Origin: Propionicimonas sp.
GTDB taxonomy: Bacteria; Actinomycetota; Actinomycetes; Propionibacteriales; Propionibacteriaceae
Direction of reading: 5' to 3'
Length of the DNA: 44,464 nucleotides
NCBI RefSeq assembly: GCF_029975155.1
Contig: NZ_JARKPQ010000109.1
Location: 1-44,464, forward strand
The notes under the pieces were generated by a model that was given only the letters and a program-made list of their open reading frames with translations, did not search any database and had not been told where the DNA came from. Positions 10,608 to 19,905 of this stretch are shown here, piece by piece. The position numbers were made by a program, and so were the translations under genes. Positions within the stretch are counted from its first letter, which is position 1; the number at the start of each line of letters is the position of its first letter.

Positions 10608-11312
10608 TCAGGCCGGTTCGTGCCGCTTCACCCAGGCGATCACGCGGTAGGTGATCGGGAGGCAGACCACCTCGACACCGACCTTGTACAGCCAGCCGAC
10701 CACGGTGTAGTTGATCAGGTCGCCCCAGGGGATCGACTCCCCGCCGAGAGGGTTGCCGAGCGGGCCGAAGGCGATCAGGCAGAACACGAGCGTGTCGGCG
10801 AACTCGCCGACGACGGTCGACGTGATCAGCCGCACCCACAGCCGTCCCTCGCCCCAGCGCTGCTTGATCCGCACGAGCACCAGCGCGTTGAGCAGCTGGC
10901 CGGCCAGATAGCCCAGCAGGCTCGCGACCACGATCCGGGGGACGAAGCCGAGCACCGCGTGCCAGGCGTCCTGGTTGTCCCAGGACGGGGCGGGCGGGGC
11001 AGCGTCCACGACCAGGAACGTCAGCGACATCACGGCGGCCAGGACGAACCCGGTGAGGATCGCCCGGTTGGCGCGCCGCAGCCCGTAGACCTCGGCGAGG
11101 ATGTCGCCCAGCACGTACGTGAGCGGGAAGAGGATGGCGCCACCGTCGGTGAAGATCGGCAACAGCGGGATGCCGCCCAGCTCGACCCGCGGCCCGAAGG
11201 CGATCAATTTCGTCGCCCCGATGTTGGAGATCAGCAGCATCCCGACGAAGGTCGCGAGGACGAGGTCGTAGTTGCCCCTTCGTGGTGGGGAGGCGGGGGT
11301 GGACGCGGACAC
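10608..11312 (-). CDS. Queuosine precursor transporter, YhhQ/QueT type
   Basis: Integral membrane importer for a 7-deazapurine such as queuine, preQ0 or preQ1 (COG1738 family knowledge). 234 residues with about six hydrophobic helices; family landmarks include LLISNIGATKLI, FPLTYVLGDILAEVYG and the FADTLVFCLIAF segment. Together with tgt it suggests queuosine is made from a scavenged base. GTG at 11312 is used; a good -10 (TATGAT) lies 8 nt before it and there is no Shine-Dalgarno sequence. Confidence 0.9.
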   Translation of the reverse strand: MSASTPASPPRRGNYDLVLATFVGMLLISNIGATKLIAFGPRVELGGIPLLPIFTDGGAILFPLTYVLGDILAEVYGLRRANRAILTGFVLAAVMSLTFLVVDAAPPAPSWDNQDAWHAVLGFVPRIVVASLLGYLAGQLLNALVLVRIKQRWGEGRLWVRLITSTVVGEFADTLVFCLIAFGPLGNPLGGESIPWGDLINYTVVGWLYKVGVEVVCLPITYRVIAWVKRHEPA

Positions 11313-11320
11313 GAGAGGGC

Positions 11321-11326
11321 ATCATA
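11321..11326 (-). promoter_or_regulatory. Putative -10 box of the queuosine transporter gene
   Basis: TATGAT on the minus strand, 8 nt before the GTG start; consistent with a leaderless or near-leaderless mRNA. Confidence 0.5.
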
Positions 11327-11456
11327 GACCGGATCCGGCCTAGTCGGTAGGCAGTTGCCGATGGCGGCGTCCACCGCAGACATCCGTGCATCCGATCGGG
11401 AGATGTTTGCGCTCGTTGGCCGTCCTTCTGCGGGTGGGGCGTGGCAGTCTAGGGCT

Positions 11457-11894
11457 ATGACCGACTATGACGAGGCCGTCCCGGACGAGTCCGAGCAACT
11501 GGACCAGCTGCAGCCCGAGGAGACCCTCCTCGACCGCGGGGTCGACGACGTGCTCGACGAGGGCTACGTGACCGGGGAGAACTGGTCGCCGGCCCAGGGA
11601 TTCGGGAACACTCCGGCGGAGATGCGGCAGGGCGAGACCCTGGAGATGCGGATCGCCCAGGAGCAGCAGGAGCCGGTCAGGCCCGAGGGTCCGTGGAACC
11701 CCGACCCGTCCGAACCGCGCGAGGTGGGCAAGCAGCGCGCCGGACGCCTGGTCGACGCCAACGGCGGCGTCCCGGGCGTGGACAACGAGGCCGAGAGCAT
11801 CGGCCATGACGTCGGGATCGACGGTGGTGCCGCGTCGGCCGAGGAGGCCGCGATGCACATCATCGACGACTACGACGACGATGACGACGACTAG
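11457..11894 (+). CDS. DUF5709 family protein
   Basis: Acidic, probably soluble and largely disordered protein of 145 residues. The family-like core is LLDRGVDDVLDEGYVTGENWSP followed by GETLEMRIAQEQQE. It ends in an unusual run IIDDYDDDDDD encoded by an alternating GAC/GAT tract. Function unknown. The ATG at 11457 is favoured by the switch to family-like sequence; TAGGGC lies only 1 nt before it, and no ribosome site is evident. The 3' end overlaps the iminopeptidase gene. Confidence 0.75.
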   Translation: MTDYDEAVPDESEQLDQLQPEETLLDRGVDDVLDEGYVTGENWSPAQGFGNTPAEMRQGETLEMRIAQEQQEPVRPEGPWNPDPSEPREVGKQRAGRLVDANGGVPGVDNEAESIGHDVGIDGGAASAEEAAMHIIDDYDDDDDD

Positions 11895-12858
11895 GGTGCG
11901 ATCGCTGGACGAGATCCTCTACCCGCCGATCGAGCCGTACGCGTCCGGCATGCTCGAGGTCGGCGACGGCCAGCAGCTGTACTGGGAGGAGTGCGGCAAC
12001 CCCGGGGGCAAGCCGGCGGTGTTCGTCCACGGCGGTCCTGGCGGCGGGTGCACGCCGAACTACCGCCGCTACTTCGACCCGTCGCGGTACCGCATCGTGC
12101 TGGTCGACCAGCGGGGGTGCGGTCGCAGCCTGCCGCACGCGAGCGAGCCGCTCGCGGACCTGTCGGCGAACACCACGTGGCACCTGGTGGACGACCTGGA
12201 GCGACTGCGCGAGGCCCGCGGCGTCGACCGCTGGCTGGTGTTCGGCGGCTCGTGGGGGAGCGCGCTCGGCCTCGCCTACGCGGAGCAGCACCCGGAGCGC
12301 GTGACCGAGCTGGTGCTGCGCGGCATCTTCACGCTGCGCCGCAGCGAGCTCGACTGGTACTACAACGGCGGCGCGGCGAACCTCGCGCCGGAGTGGTGGC
12401 GCTCGTTCTGCGCGCCGCTTCCCGACGACGTCGACGGCGACCGGATCGCCGCGTACCACGACCTTCTGTTCGACCCCGACCCCGCCGTCCACCTGCCCGC
12501 CGGGGTGGCCTGGACGACGTGGGAGGCCGCGACCTCGACGCTGGAGTTCTCCCAGGAGCTGGTCGACGAGTTCGCCGACCCGCAGTTCGCACTGGCGTTC
12601 GCCCGGATCGAGAACCACTACTTCGTGCACGGTGGCTGGTTCACCGAGGGCCAGTTGCTCGCGGACGCCCACCGGCTGCGCGGCATCCCCGGTGTGATCG
12701 TGCAGGGACGCTACGACCTGCCGTGCCCGGTCACCACCGCCGACGCCCTCCATCGGGCCTGGCCCGAGGCCGACTACCGCGTCGTGCTCGCCGGCCACTC
12801 GGCGTCCGAGCCCGGGATCGCAGCGGACCTCGTGGCCGCCACCGACCGCTTCGCCTGA
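11881..12858 (+). CDS. pip: Proline iminopeptidase
   Basis: Cytoplasmic serine peptidase (alpha/beta-hydrolase, family S33) that removes N-terminal proline from peptides. 325 residues. HGGPGGG forms the oxyanion hole, GGSWGS carries the nucleophile Ser124, and the Asp and His of the triad are in GRYDLPCP and AGHSASEPG. ATG at 11881 overlaps DUF5709 by 14 bp; GTG at 11896 is an equally possible start giving MRSLDEILYP without overlap. The upstream open frame to 11806 reads through the neighbour's Asp tract and is rejected. Confidence 0.9.
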   Translation: MTTTRVRSLDEILYPPIEPYASGMLEVGDGQQLYWEECGNPGGKPAVFVHGGPGGGCTPNYRRYFDPSRYRIVLVDQRGCGRSLPHASEPLADLSANTTWHLVDDLERLREARGVDRWLVFGGSWGSALGLAYAEQHPERVTELVLRGIFTLRRSELDWYYNGGAANLAPEWWRSFCAPLPDDVDGDRIAAYHDLLFDPDPAVHLPAGVAWTTWEAATSTLEFSQELVDEFADPQFALAFARIENHYFVHGGWFTEGQLLADAHRLRGIPGVIVQGRYDLPCPVTTADALHRAWPEADYRVVLAGHSASEPGIAADLVAATDRFA

Positions 12859-12862
12859 CCCC

Positions 12863-12972
12863 TCGTCGTTCGTCAAACCCCCTCATCGTTCGTCAACCCC
12901 CCCATCGTTCGTCAAACCCCCCATCGTTCGTCGAGCCTGTCGAGACGCGGCGACGGTCTCGACAGGCTCGAC
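12863..12972. repeat. Tandem head array and family B inverted repeat (B2)
   Basis: TCGTTCGTC recurs at 12866, 12886, 12905 and 12924 (period 19-20); the fourth unit enters a perfect inverted repeat with arms GTCGAGCCTGTCGAGAC (12930-12946) and its complement (12956-12972), 9-nt loop. Lies between pip and phoH. Confidence 0.85.
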
Positions 12973-13021
12973 CAGCGGTTGAGCCAATGACGGTTCGAGC
13001 GGCGCTGTGGGTACCGGTGGA

Positions 13022-13027
13022 TAGGAT
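13022..13027 (+). promoter_or_regulatory. Putative -10 box of phoH-ybeY
   Basis: TAGGAT, 22 nt before the phoH ATG; AGGAGG follows at 13043-13048. Confidence 0.4.
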
Positions 13028-13049
13028 GAAAGCCTGACTTCCAGGAGGA

Positions 13050-14042
13050 ATGCTGAACCAACCACAGAGTGCCGTCGCCGAACGACGGGTGGCGATTCCC
13101 GCGTCGATCAACATGGTGTCCGTGCTGGGGCCGCGGGACGAGTTCCTGCGAATCCTGGAGCGGGAGCTGACCGCAGACCTCCACGTGCGCGGCAATGAGA
13201 TCACCCTCACCGGCGAGCCGGCTGACGTCACCGCGGCCGCCGATGTGCTCACCGAGCTGATCACGATCGTCCGCACCGGGCAGGGTCTGAGTGCCGACAC
13301 CGTCGAGCGCGTCCTCGGCATGACGTCCGCGGAAGAGGTGAGCGCCGCCGAGGTGCTCACGCACAACATCCTGTCCAATCGCGGCAAGACGATCCGTCCG
13401 AAGACGCTGAACCAGAAGCGCTACGTGGACGCGATCGACGCCCACACGGTGGTCTTCGGAATCGGGCCGGCCGGCACCGGGAAGACCTACCTCGCCGTTG
13501 CGAAGGCCGTGCAGGCGCTGCAGGCGAAGGAGGTCAACCGGATCATCCTCACCCGTCCGGCGATCGAGGCCGGCGAGCGGCTGGGCTTCCTGCCGGGCAC
13601 CCTGAGCGACAAGATCGACCCCTACGTGCGTCCGCTGTACGACGCGCTGCACGACATGATCGATCCCGACTCGGTGCCCAAGCTGCTCACCGCGGGCACG
13701 ATCGAGGTCGCCCCCCTCGGGTACATGCGCGGGCGCACGATCAACGATGCGTTCATCATTCTCGACGAGGCCCAGAACACCACCCAGGAGCAGATGAAGA
13801 TGTTCCTGACCAGGCTCGGTTTCGGGTCGAAGATCGTGGTCACCGGCGACGTCACCCAGATCGACCTGCCCACCGGCACCCGGTCCGGGCTGACCGTCGT
13901 CGAGCAGATCCTGGACGGGGTGCATGACATCGCGTTCTGCCGCCTGACCAGCCATGACGTCGTCCGGCACCGCCTGGTCGGACGGATCGTGGCAGCCTAT
14001 GACCGCTTCGAAGCCACCCTGCCTCCCGGCCGGCGCACCTGA
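13050..14042 (+). CDS. phoH: PhoH-like ATPase
   Basis: Cytoplasmic P-loop NTPase of the PhoH family, thought to act as an RNA helicase or ribosome-associated factor together with YbeY. 330 residues: an N-terminal KH-like region (about 15-90), Walker A GPAGTGKT at 139-146, Walker [10 protein letters not shown] and the [11 protein letters not shown] motif. ATG at 13050 follows AGGAGG with only one base between, which is tight; a downstream GTG (13089) is the alternative. ybeY starts 8 bp after the stop, the conserved pairing. Confidence 0.94.
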   Translation: MLNQPQSAVAERRVAIPASINMVSVLGPRDEFLRILERELTADLHVRGNEITLTGEPADVTAAADVLTELITIVRTGQGLSADTVERVLGMTSAEEVSAAEVLTHNILSNRGKTIRPKTLNQKRYVDAIDAHTVVFGIGPAGTGKTYLAVAKAVQALQAKEVNRIILTRPAIEAGERLGFLPGTLSDKIDPYVRPLYDALHDMIDPDSVPKLLTAGTIEVAPLGYMRGRTINDAFIILDEAQNTTQEQMKMFLTRLGFGSKIVVTGDVTQIDLPTGTRSGLTVVEQILDGVHDIAFCRLTSHDVVRHRLVGRIVAAYDRFEATLPPGRRT

Positions 14043-14050
14043 GGAACCCG

Positions 14051-14503
14051 ATGATCGAACTGAACAACGAGTCCGGCCTCGCGGTCGACACCGAGCGGCT
14101 GGTGGGCCTGGCCACGTTCGCGCTCGACGCGCTGCGGATCCACCCGCAGGCCGAGCTGTCGATCCTGCTGGTCGACACCGAGACCATGAGCGCCTACCAC
14201 GAGAAGTTCATGGGCGAGCCCGGCCCGACCGACGTGCTCAGCTTCCCGATGGACGAGCTCCGCGCGCCGGAGCCCGACGAGGAGCCGCCGCTCGGCCTGC
14301 TCGGCGACATCGTCCTGTGCCCCGAGGTGACCGCCGCGCAGGCGGCCGAGAGCAGCCGGACCCCGGAGGAGGAGGCCGACTATCTGCTCATCCACGGGCT
14401 GCTGCACCTGCTCGGCCACGACCACGCCGAACCCGTGGAGAAGAAGGTCATGTTCGACCTCAACGACAAGATCATCGCCGCCTGGAACACCTCGCGCCGG
14501 TGA
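14051..14503 (+). CDS. ybeY: Endoribonuclease YbeY (rRNA maturation factor)
   Basis: Zinc-dependent RNase involved in 16S rRNA 3'-end maturation and ribosome quality control. 150 residues, normal length. The zinc triad is in HGLLHLLGHDH (His115, His119, His125), and GPTDVLSFPMDE is the other family hallmark. It forms an operon with phoH. Its TGA stop (14501-14503) is the first three bases of a family A repeat, so the end of the gene and the element share sequence. Confidence 0.95.
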   Translation: MIELNNESGLAVDTERLVGLATFALDALRIHPQAELSILLVDTETMSAYHEKFMGEPGPTDVLSFPMDELRAPEPDEEPPLGLLGDIVLCPEVTAAQAAESSRTPEEEADYLLIHGLLHLLGHDHAEPVEKKVMFDLNDKIIAAWNTSRR

Positions 14504-14596
14504 ACGACCGGGGACAGGTCCCATTCCCGTTCACTCGACGGGGACGGACCCCCTTCCGTCCACGCCGCCGGACCGGGGCACGTCCCACCCGTTCAC
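14501..14596. repeat. Three tandem, decaying family A repeats (A2)
   Basis: Copy 1 (14501-14534) is intact: TGAACG, GGGGACAGGTCCC, ATTCCCGTTCAC. Copy 2 (14535-14563) and copy 3 (14564-14596) keep GACSGGG and the CCGTYCAC-type end but are diverged. The first TGA is the ybeY stop codon. Confidence 0.8.
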
Positions 14597-14637
14597 TACA
14601 CTGATGCACCACCGACCGAGCGAGGCGTGAACAGGCG

Positions 14638-15972
14638 TTGACCCAGACCCAGTGGATCCTGCTGGCCATTGCCGCGGTGTGCGTCCTGCTCGCCGCACTG
14701 GTCACCACGGCAGAGGCGGCGCTGTCCTCGATCTCCCGGTCGCGGGCCGAGGGACTGCTCGAGGAGGGTGGCCACCGTGCGGCCCGTCGTCTGCTGCAGG
14801 TGGCGCAGGACCCCGCCCCGCACCTGAACACGTCCCTCTTCCTGCGGATCCTGCTCGAGGTGGTCGCCACCGTGCTGGTCACGCTGGTGTTCTTCGAGCA
14901 CTTCCGGGCGGTCTGGGAGCAGCTCCTGTACCCGGTGCTCACCATGGTGCTGGTGTCGTTCATCGTGCTCGGGGTCGCGCCGCGCACGCTCGGCCGCCAG
15001 CACGCCGAGCGGGTGGCGCTGGCGGCGGCCGGCCCGATCGGAGCGCTGACCACCGTCCTCGGCCCGATCCCGCAGCTGATGATCATGCTGGGCAATGCGC
15101 TCACGCCCGGACGGGGGTTCGCCGACGGCCCGTTCACCTCCGAGGCGGAGTTGCGCGAGCTGGTCGACATCGCGGAAGCGCGGGAGGTGATCGAGGCCGG
15201 TGAACGGCAGATGATCCACTCCGTCTTCGAACTCGGCGACACGATTGTCAAGGAAGTCATGGTGCCGCGCACCGAGATGGTCTACATCGAGTCGCACAAG
15301 ACTCTCCGGCAAGGGGTTTCGCTGGCGCTTCGGTCCGGCTTCAGCCGGATCCCGGTGATCGGGGAGGACGTGGACGACGTGGTCGGCGTCCTCTACCTCA
15401 AGGACGTGATCCGCCGGATGTACGACAATCCGAAGGCCCAGACCAACGAGACCGTGGACACCCTGATGCGACCGCCGACCTTCTGCCCCGACTCGAAGCC
15501 GGTCGACGAGCTGCTGCGCGAGATGCAGCTCACCCGGAGCCACGTGGTGATCGTGATCGACGAGTTCGGCGGCACCGCCGGTCTGGCGACCATCGAGGAC
15601 GTGCTGGAGGAGATCGTCGGCGAGATCGTCGACGAGTACGACCAGGAGGTGCCGCCGGTCACCGAGCTCGGCGAGGGACGGTTCCGCGTGTCGGCCCGGC
15701 TGCCGATCGACGACCTGGGCCGGCTTTTCGGGCTGAAGCTCGACGACGAGGACGTGGACACCGTGCTCGGCCTGATGGCGAAGGAGCTGAACAAGGTGCC
15801 GATCCCCGGTTCGGTCGTGCAGTGGGAGGGCATCGAGCTGACCGCGGAACGGGGTGCCGATCGCCGTCACACCGTCCAGACCGTGCTCGCCACCCTCGTC
15901 CCCGAGGACGGCGACCCCGCCGCAGAGGCCGCAGCCAAGCTGGCCACCGAATCCGCCCGGAGGGACTCATGA
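14638..15972 (+). CDS. CNNM/CBS-domain membrane protein (CorC/HlyC family)
   Basis: Membrane protein of 444 residues of the class called hemolysin or CorC/CNNM, linked in other bacteria to Mg and Co efflux. Order: membrane segments (about 5-27 and three more before residue 150, including a pairwise hydrophobic region at 95-120), two CBS domains (about 205-330, with MVPRTEMVYI and FSRIPVIGEDVDDVVGVLYLKD), and the CorC_HlyC C-terminal domain (about 345-425). TTG at 14638 is the only start that keeps the first helix. The 3' end overlaps era by 4 bp (ATGA). Confidence 0.9.
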   Translation: MTQTQWILLAIAAVCVLLAALVTTAEAALSSISRSRAEGLLEEGGHRAARRLLQVAQDPAPHLNTSLFLRILLEVVATVLVTLVFFEHFRAVWEQLLYPVLTMVLVSFIVLGVAPRTLGRQHAERVALAAAGPIGALTTVLGPIPQLMIMLGNALTPGRGFADGPFTSEAELRELVDIAEAREVIEAGERQMIHSVFELGDTIVKEVMVPRTEMVYIESHKTLRQGVSLALRSGFSRIPVIGEDVDDVVGVLYLKDVIRRMYDNPKAQTNETVDTLMRPPTFCPDSKPVDELLREMQLTRSHVVIVIDEFGGTAGLATIEDVLEEIVGEIVDEYDQEVPPVTELGEGRFRVSARLPIDDLGRLFGLKLDDEDVDTVLGLMAKELNKVPIPGSVVQWEGIELTAERGADRRHTVQTVLATLVPEDGDPAAEAAAKLATESARRDS

Positions 15973-17027
15973 GCGACCACCCCGACCCGCTGGTCGAGCC
16001 TGTCGAGACCCCTGCCCCGGGCCCCGAGGAGCGCCCGAGGGACTCCCTTCGTGACGAGGCCCCTCGCAAGCTCGGAGCCTCTCCTCAGGACCCGCCCGCG
16101 TCACGAAGGGCCCCCTTCCGCTCCGGCTTCGCCTGCTTCGTGGGCCGCCCGAACGCCGGCAAGTCGACCCTGATGAACGCCCTGGTCGGCACGAAGATCG
16201 CGATCGCGTCGTCGAAGCCGCAGACCACGCGGCATGCCGTCCGGGGGATCGTGAACCGTCCCGACGCCCAGCTGATCGTGATCGACACCCCCGGCCTGCA
16301 CCGGCCACGGACCCTGCTCGGCGAGCGGCTGAACGACCTGGTCAGGGACACCTGGTCCGAGGTCGACGTGGTGGGTGTGTGCCTGCCGGCGAATCAGCGG
16401 ATCGGCCCCGGCGACACCTACCTGGTGGGGGAGTTGGCCAAGCTCACCAAGCGGCCGCTGCTCGTGGCACTGGCCACCAAGTCCGACCTGGCCAGCCCGG
16501 GACGGATGGCCGAGCACCTGCTGAAGATCGCGTCGCTGGAGGACGAACTCGGCATTCGTTGGGAGAGCATCATCCCGGTCTCCGCGCTCACCGACGACCA
16601 GGTGGACGTGGTCGCCGACGAGCTGGTCAAGCTGCTGCCGGAAGGGCCGCGGTACTACCCGGACGGCGAGGTCACCGACGAGCCGACCGAGACGCTGATC
16701 GCCGAGCTGATCCGCGAGGCCGCGCTGGAGGGCGTCCGCGACGAACTGCCGCACTCGCTGATGGTGGTGGTCGAGGAGATGGGGAAGCGTCCCGACCGTC
16801 CGGCGGAGCGGCCACTGCTGGACATCTACGCGTCCATGGTGGTCGAGCGCGACTCGCAGAAGGGCATTGTGATCGGCCACAAGGGTCAGCGCCTGAAGGA
16901 GGTCGGCACGGCCGCCCGCGCGCAGATCGCCGCCCTCGTCGGCATGCCCGTCCATCTGGATCTGCGCGTGAAAGTGCTCAAGGACTGGCAGCGCGACCCC
17001 AAGCACCTGAACCGCCTGGGCTTCTGA
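15969..17027 (+). CDS. era: GTPase Era with repeat-derived N-terminal extension
   Basis: Essential GTPase that binds 16S rRNA and assists 30S assembly. 352 residues: G1 GRPNAGKST at 59-67, G3 DTPG, G4 region TKSD (canonical NKxD replaced by TKSD), and a C-terminal KH domain with VIGHKGQRLKEVG. ATG at 15969 overlaps the CBS gene stop and no start codon suitable for a shorter protein exists before G1. The roughly 50 residues ahead of G1 are unlike other Era proteins: residues 8-14 (LVEPVET) come from a family B repeat and about 26-48 from a family C repeat, both in frame. Confidence 0.94.
   Translation: MSDHPDPLVEPVETPAPGPEERPRDSLRDEAPRKLGASPQDPPASRRAPFRSGFACFVGRPNAGKSTLMNALVGTKIAIASSKPQTTRHAVRGIVNRPDAQLIVIDTPGLHRPRTLLGERLNDLVRDTWSEVDVVGVCLPANQRIGPGDTYLVGELAKLTKRPLLVALATKSDLASPGRMAEHLLKIASLEDELGIRWESIIPVSALTDDQVDVVADELVKLLPEGPRYYPDGEVTDEPTETLIAELIREAALEGVRDELPHSLMVVVEEMGKRPDRPAERPLLDIYASMVVERDSQKGIVIGHKGQRLKEVGTAARAQIAALVGMPVHLDLRVKVLKDWQRDPKHLNRLGF
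15990..16010. repeat. Family B repeat inside era (B3)
   Basis: CTGGTCGAGCCTGTCGAGAC core read in frame as LVEPVET in the Era N-terminus. Confidence 0.85.
16045..16110. repeat. Family C repeat inside era (C3)
   Basis: Outer arms CCCTTCGTGACG (16045-16056) and CGTCACGAAGGG (16099-16110) with inner CTCCTCAGGA at 16081; same layout as 3256-3373 but shorter and free of stop codons in the era frame. Confidence 0.85.
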
Positions 17028-17040
17028 GCCGAGCCAACCG

Positions 17041-17150
17041 TTGGTCGAGCCACAGCCGTTGGTCGAGCCCCGACCGTTGGTCGAGCCCCAACCGTTGGTC
17101 GAGCTTGTCGAGACCCCCCGGGGGCACATCTCGACAGGCTCGACGAGCGA
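17041..17150. repeat. Four-unit tandem head array leading into family B (B4)
   Basis: TTGGTCGAGC starts at 17041, 17059, 17077 and 17095, an exact 18-bp period. The fourth copy continues as the family B element (TTGTCGAGAC), whose complementary arm TCTCGACAGGCTCGAC follows near 17130. Lies just after era. Confidence 0.88.
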
Positions 17151-17157
17151 TTGCGGG

Positions 17158-17192
17158 CTGAACGGAAAAGGAACCGTCCCCTTACTGTTCAG
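17158..17192. repeat. Family A repeat (A3)
   Basis: CTGAACGGAAAAGG, ACCGTCCCC and ACTGTTCAG: a diverged family A unit, reverse orientation, downstream of the era-associated family B element. It is not at a stop codon. Confidence 0.75.
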
Positions 17193-17303
17193 CCCTTCCG
17201 CGCTCCGGTCGGACGCTCGGTCGTTCGCCTTCGGCGCCCGGTCCGGCGTGTGAACGGCCGGCCGCGGGGTAGGGGTAGTCGTGGTCGACGATGAGGGAGT
17301 GAG

Positions 17304-17756
17304 ATGACGGGAAAGGACCGGATCGGCGCCACGGACCTGGGCATCGACCTGAGCGGGCCGACCGACGGCCAGCTGTTCAAGTGGCTGGTCGCGTGCCTGC
17401 TGTTCGGCACCCGGATCAGTCAGGAGATCGCCGCAGCTGCCTTCAGGGCCCTGGACGACGACGGCGTGCTCACGCCGAGGAAGCTCGCGGACGCCGACTG
17501 GCAGCACCTGGTCGACCTGCTCGGGAAGGGCCACTACCGCCGCTACGACGAGTCGAAGGCGCGCGAGCTGATCACGCTCGGCAACGACGTGCTGGAGAGG
17601 TACGACGGCAAGCTCTCCCGGCTGCCGAAGGACGCGGATTCGACCGCCGAGATCAAACGCCGGCTGGGCGAGTTCACCGGCATCGGACCCACCGCGACGA
17701 GGATCTTCCTGCGCGACGTGGGCGACGCCTGGGTCCCGACGTCATCCCGGACCTGA
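17304..17756 (+). CDS. HhH-GPD (endonuclease III-like) protein, probably C-terminally truncated
   Basis: 150 residues. The start MTGKDRIGATDLGIDLSG, the segment LFKWLVACLLFGTRIS and the helix-hairpin-helix-like GEFTGIGPTATRIFLRDVG resemble a base-excision DNA glycosylase or endonuclease III-like fold. In that fold the catalytic Asp and later helices follow the hairpin, and here they are missing: six residues later (PTSSRT) the frame ends inside a family D repeat whose bases encode the last residues and the TGA. Activity is therefore doubtful. ATG at 17304 has GAGGGAG upstream. It could also be an intact short family whose usual end I do not know. Confidence 0.65.
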   Translation: MTGKDRIGATDLGIDLSGPTDGQLFKWLVACLLFGTRISQEIAAAAFRALDDDGVLTPRKLADADWQHLVDLLGKGHYRRYDESKARELITLGNDVLERYDGKLSRLPKDADSTAEIKRRLGEFTGIGPTATRIFLRDVGDAWVPTSSRT

Positions 17757-17877
17757 TCCGGGATCGCTGTGTTCAGGTGGCGGGGCGGGTGCGGGGATCC
17801 CGGCGTTCGCCGGGATGACGTTGTGGGGGGCCGGGACGACGGTGGGAGGTTGTCATCCCGGGCCTGACCCGGGATCC
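17741..17877. repeat. Cluster of three family D palindromes (D2)
   Basis: GTCATCCCGG...CCGGGATC-type palindromes at 17741-17765, 17795-17819 (inverted) and 17852-17877. The middle one is exactly the reverse complement of 37985-38009. The rest of the 17757-17960 gap holds no recognisable gene. Confidence 0.85.
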
Positions 17878-17960
17878 CTGTGCCTGATCGGCCAGACCGG
17901 AGCCGCGTTGCGTCCCGCGTGGTGGGCGGGTGCTGGTCATCGTCCGCGAGGTGTGCGACC

Positions 17961-17998
17961 ATGACTTCCATGTCGTGGGCGCGACTCCTGCTTGGTCG

Positions 17999-18014
<16 letters not shown>
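17961..18014 (+). CDS. leuL: leuA leader peptide
   Basis: A 17-codon reading frame (MTSMSWARLLLGRRSEA) 72 nt before leuA, with three consecutive leucine codons CTC CTG CTT at codons 9-11. Leader peptides of this kind, with Leu runs followed by Gly-Arg-Arg, are known before leuA in actinobacteria. Leucine shortage should stall the ribosome at these codons and change folding of the hairpin at 17999-18039. No ribosome-binding site is obvious apart from GCGAGG at 17946-17951. Confidence 0.75.
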
Positions 18015-19871
<1,857 letters not shown>

Positions 19872-19883
19872 TGCCGGGGAACG

Positions 19884-19905
19884 CTGGTTGAGCCTGTCGA
19901 AACCC
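19884..19905. repeat. Family B repeat at the phosphotransferase start (B5)
   Basis: CTGGTTGAGCCTGTCGAAAC, a diverged family B arm lying across the likely start codon. Confidence 0.7.

Noticed and set aside
17041..17253. Open frame encoding MVEPQPLVEPRPLVEPQPLV and more
   Set aside because: It consists of the family B head array and a family A repeat; no ribosome site and no protein-like composition.
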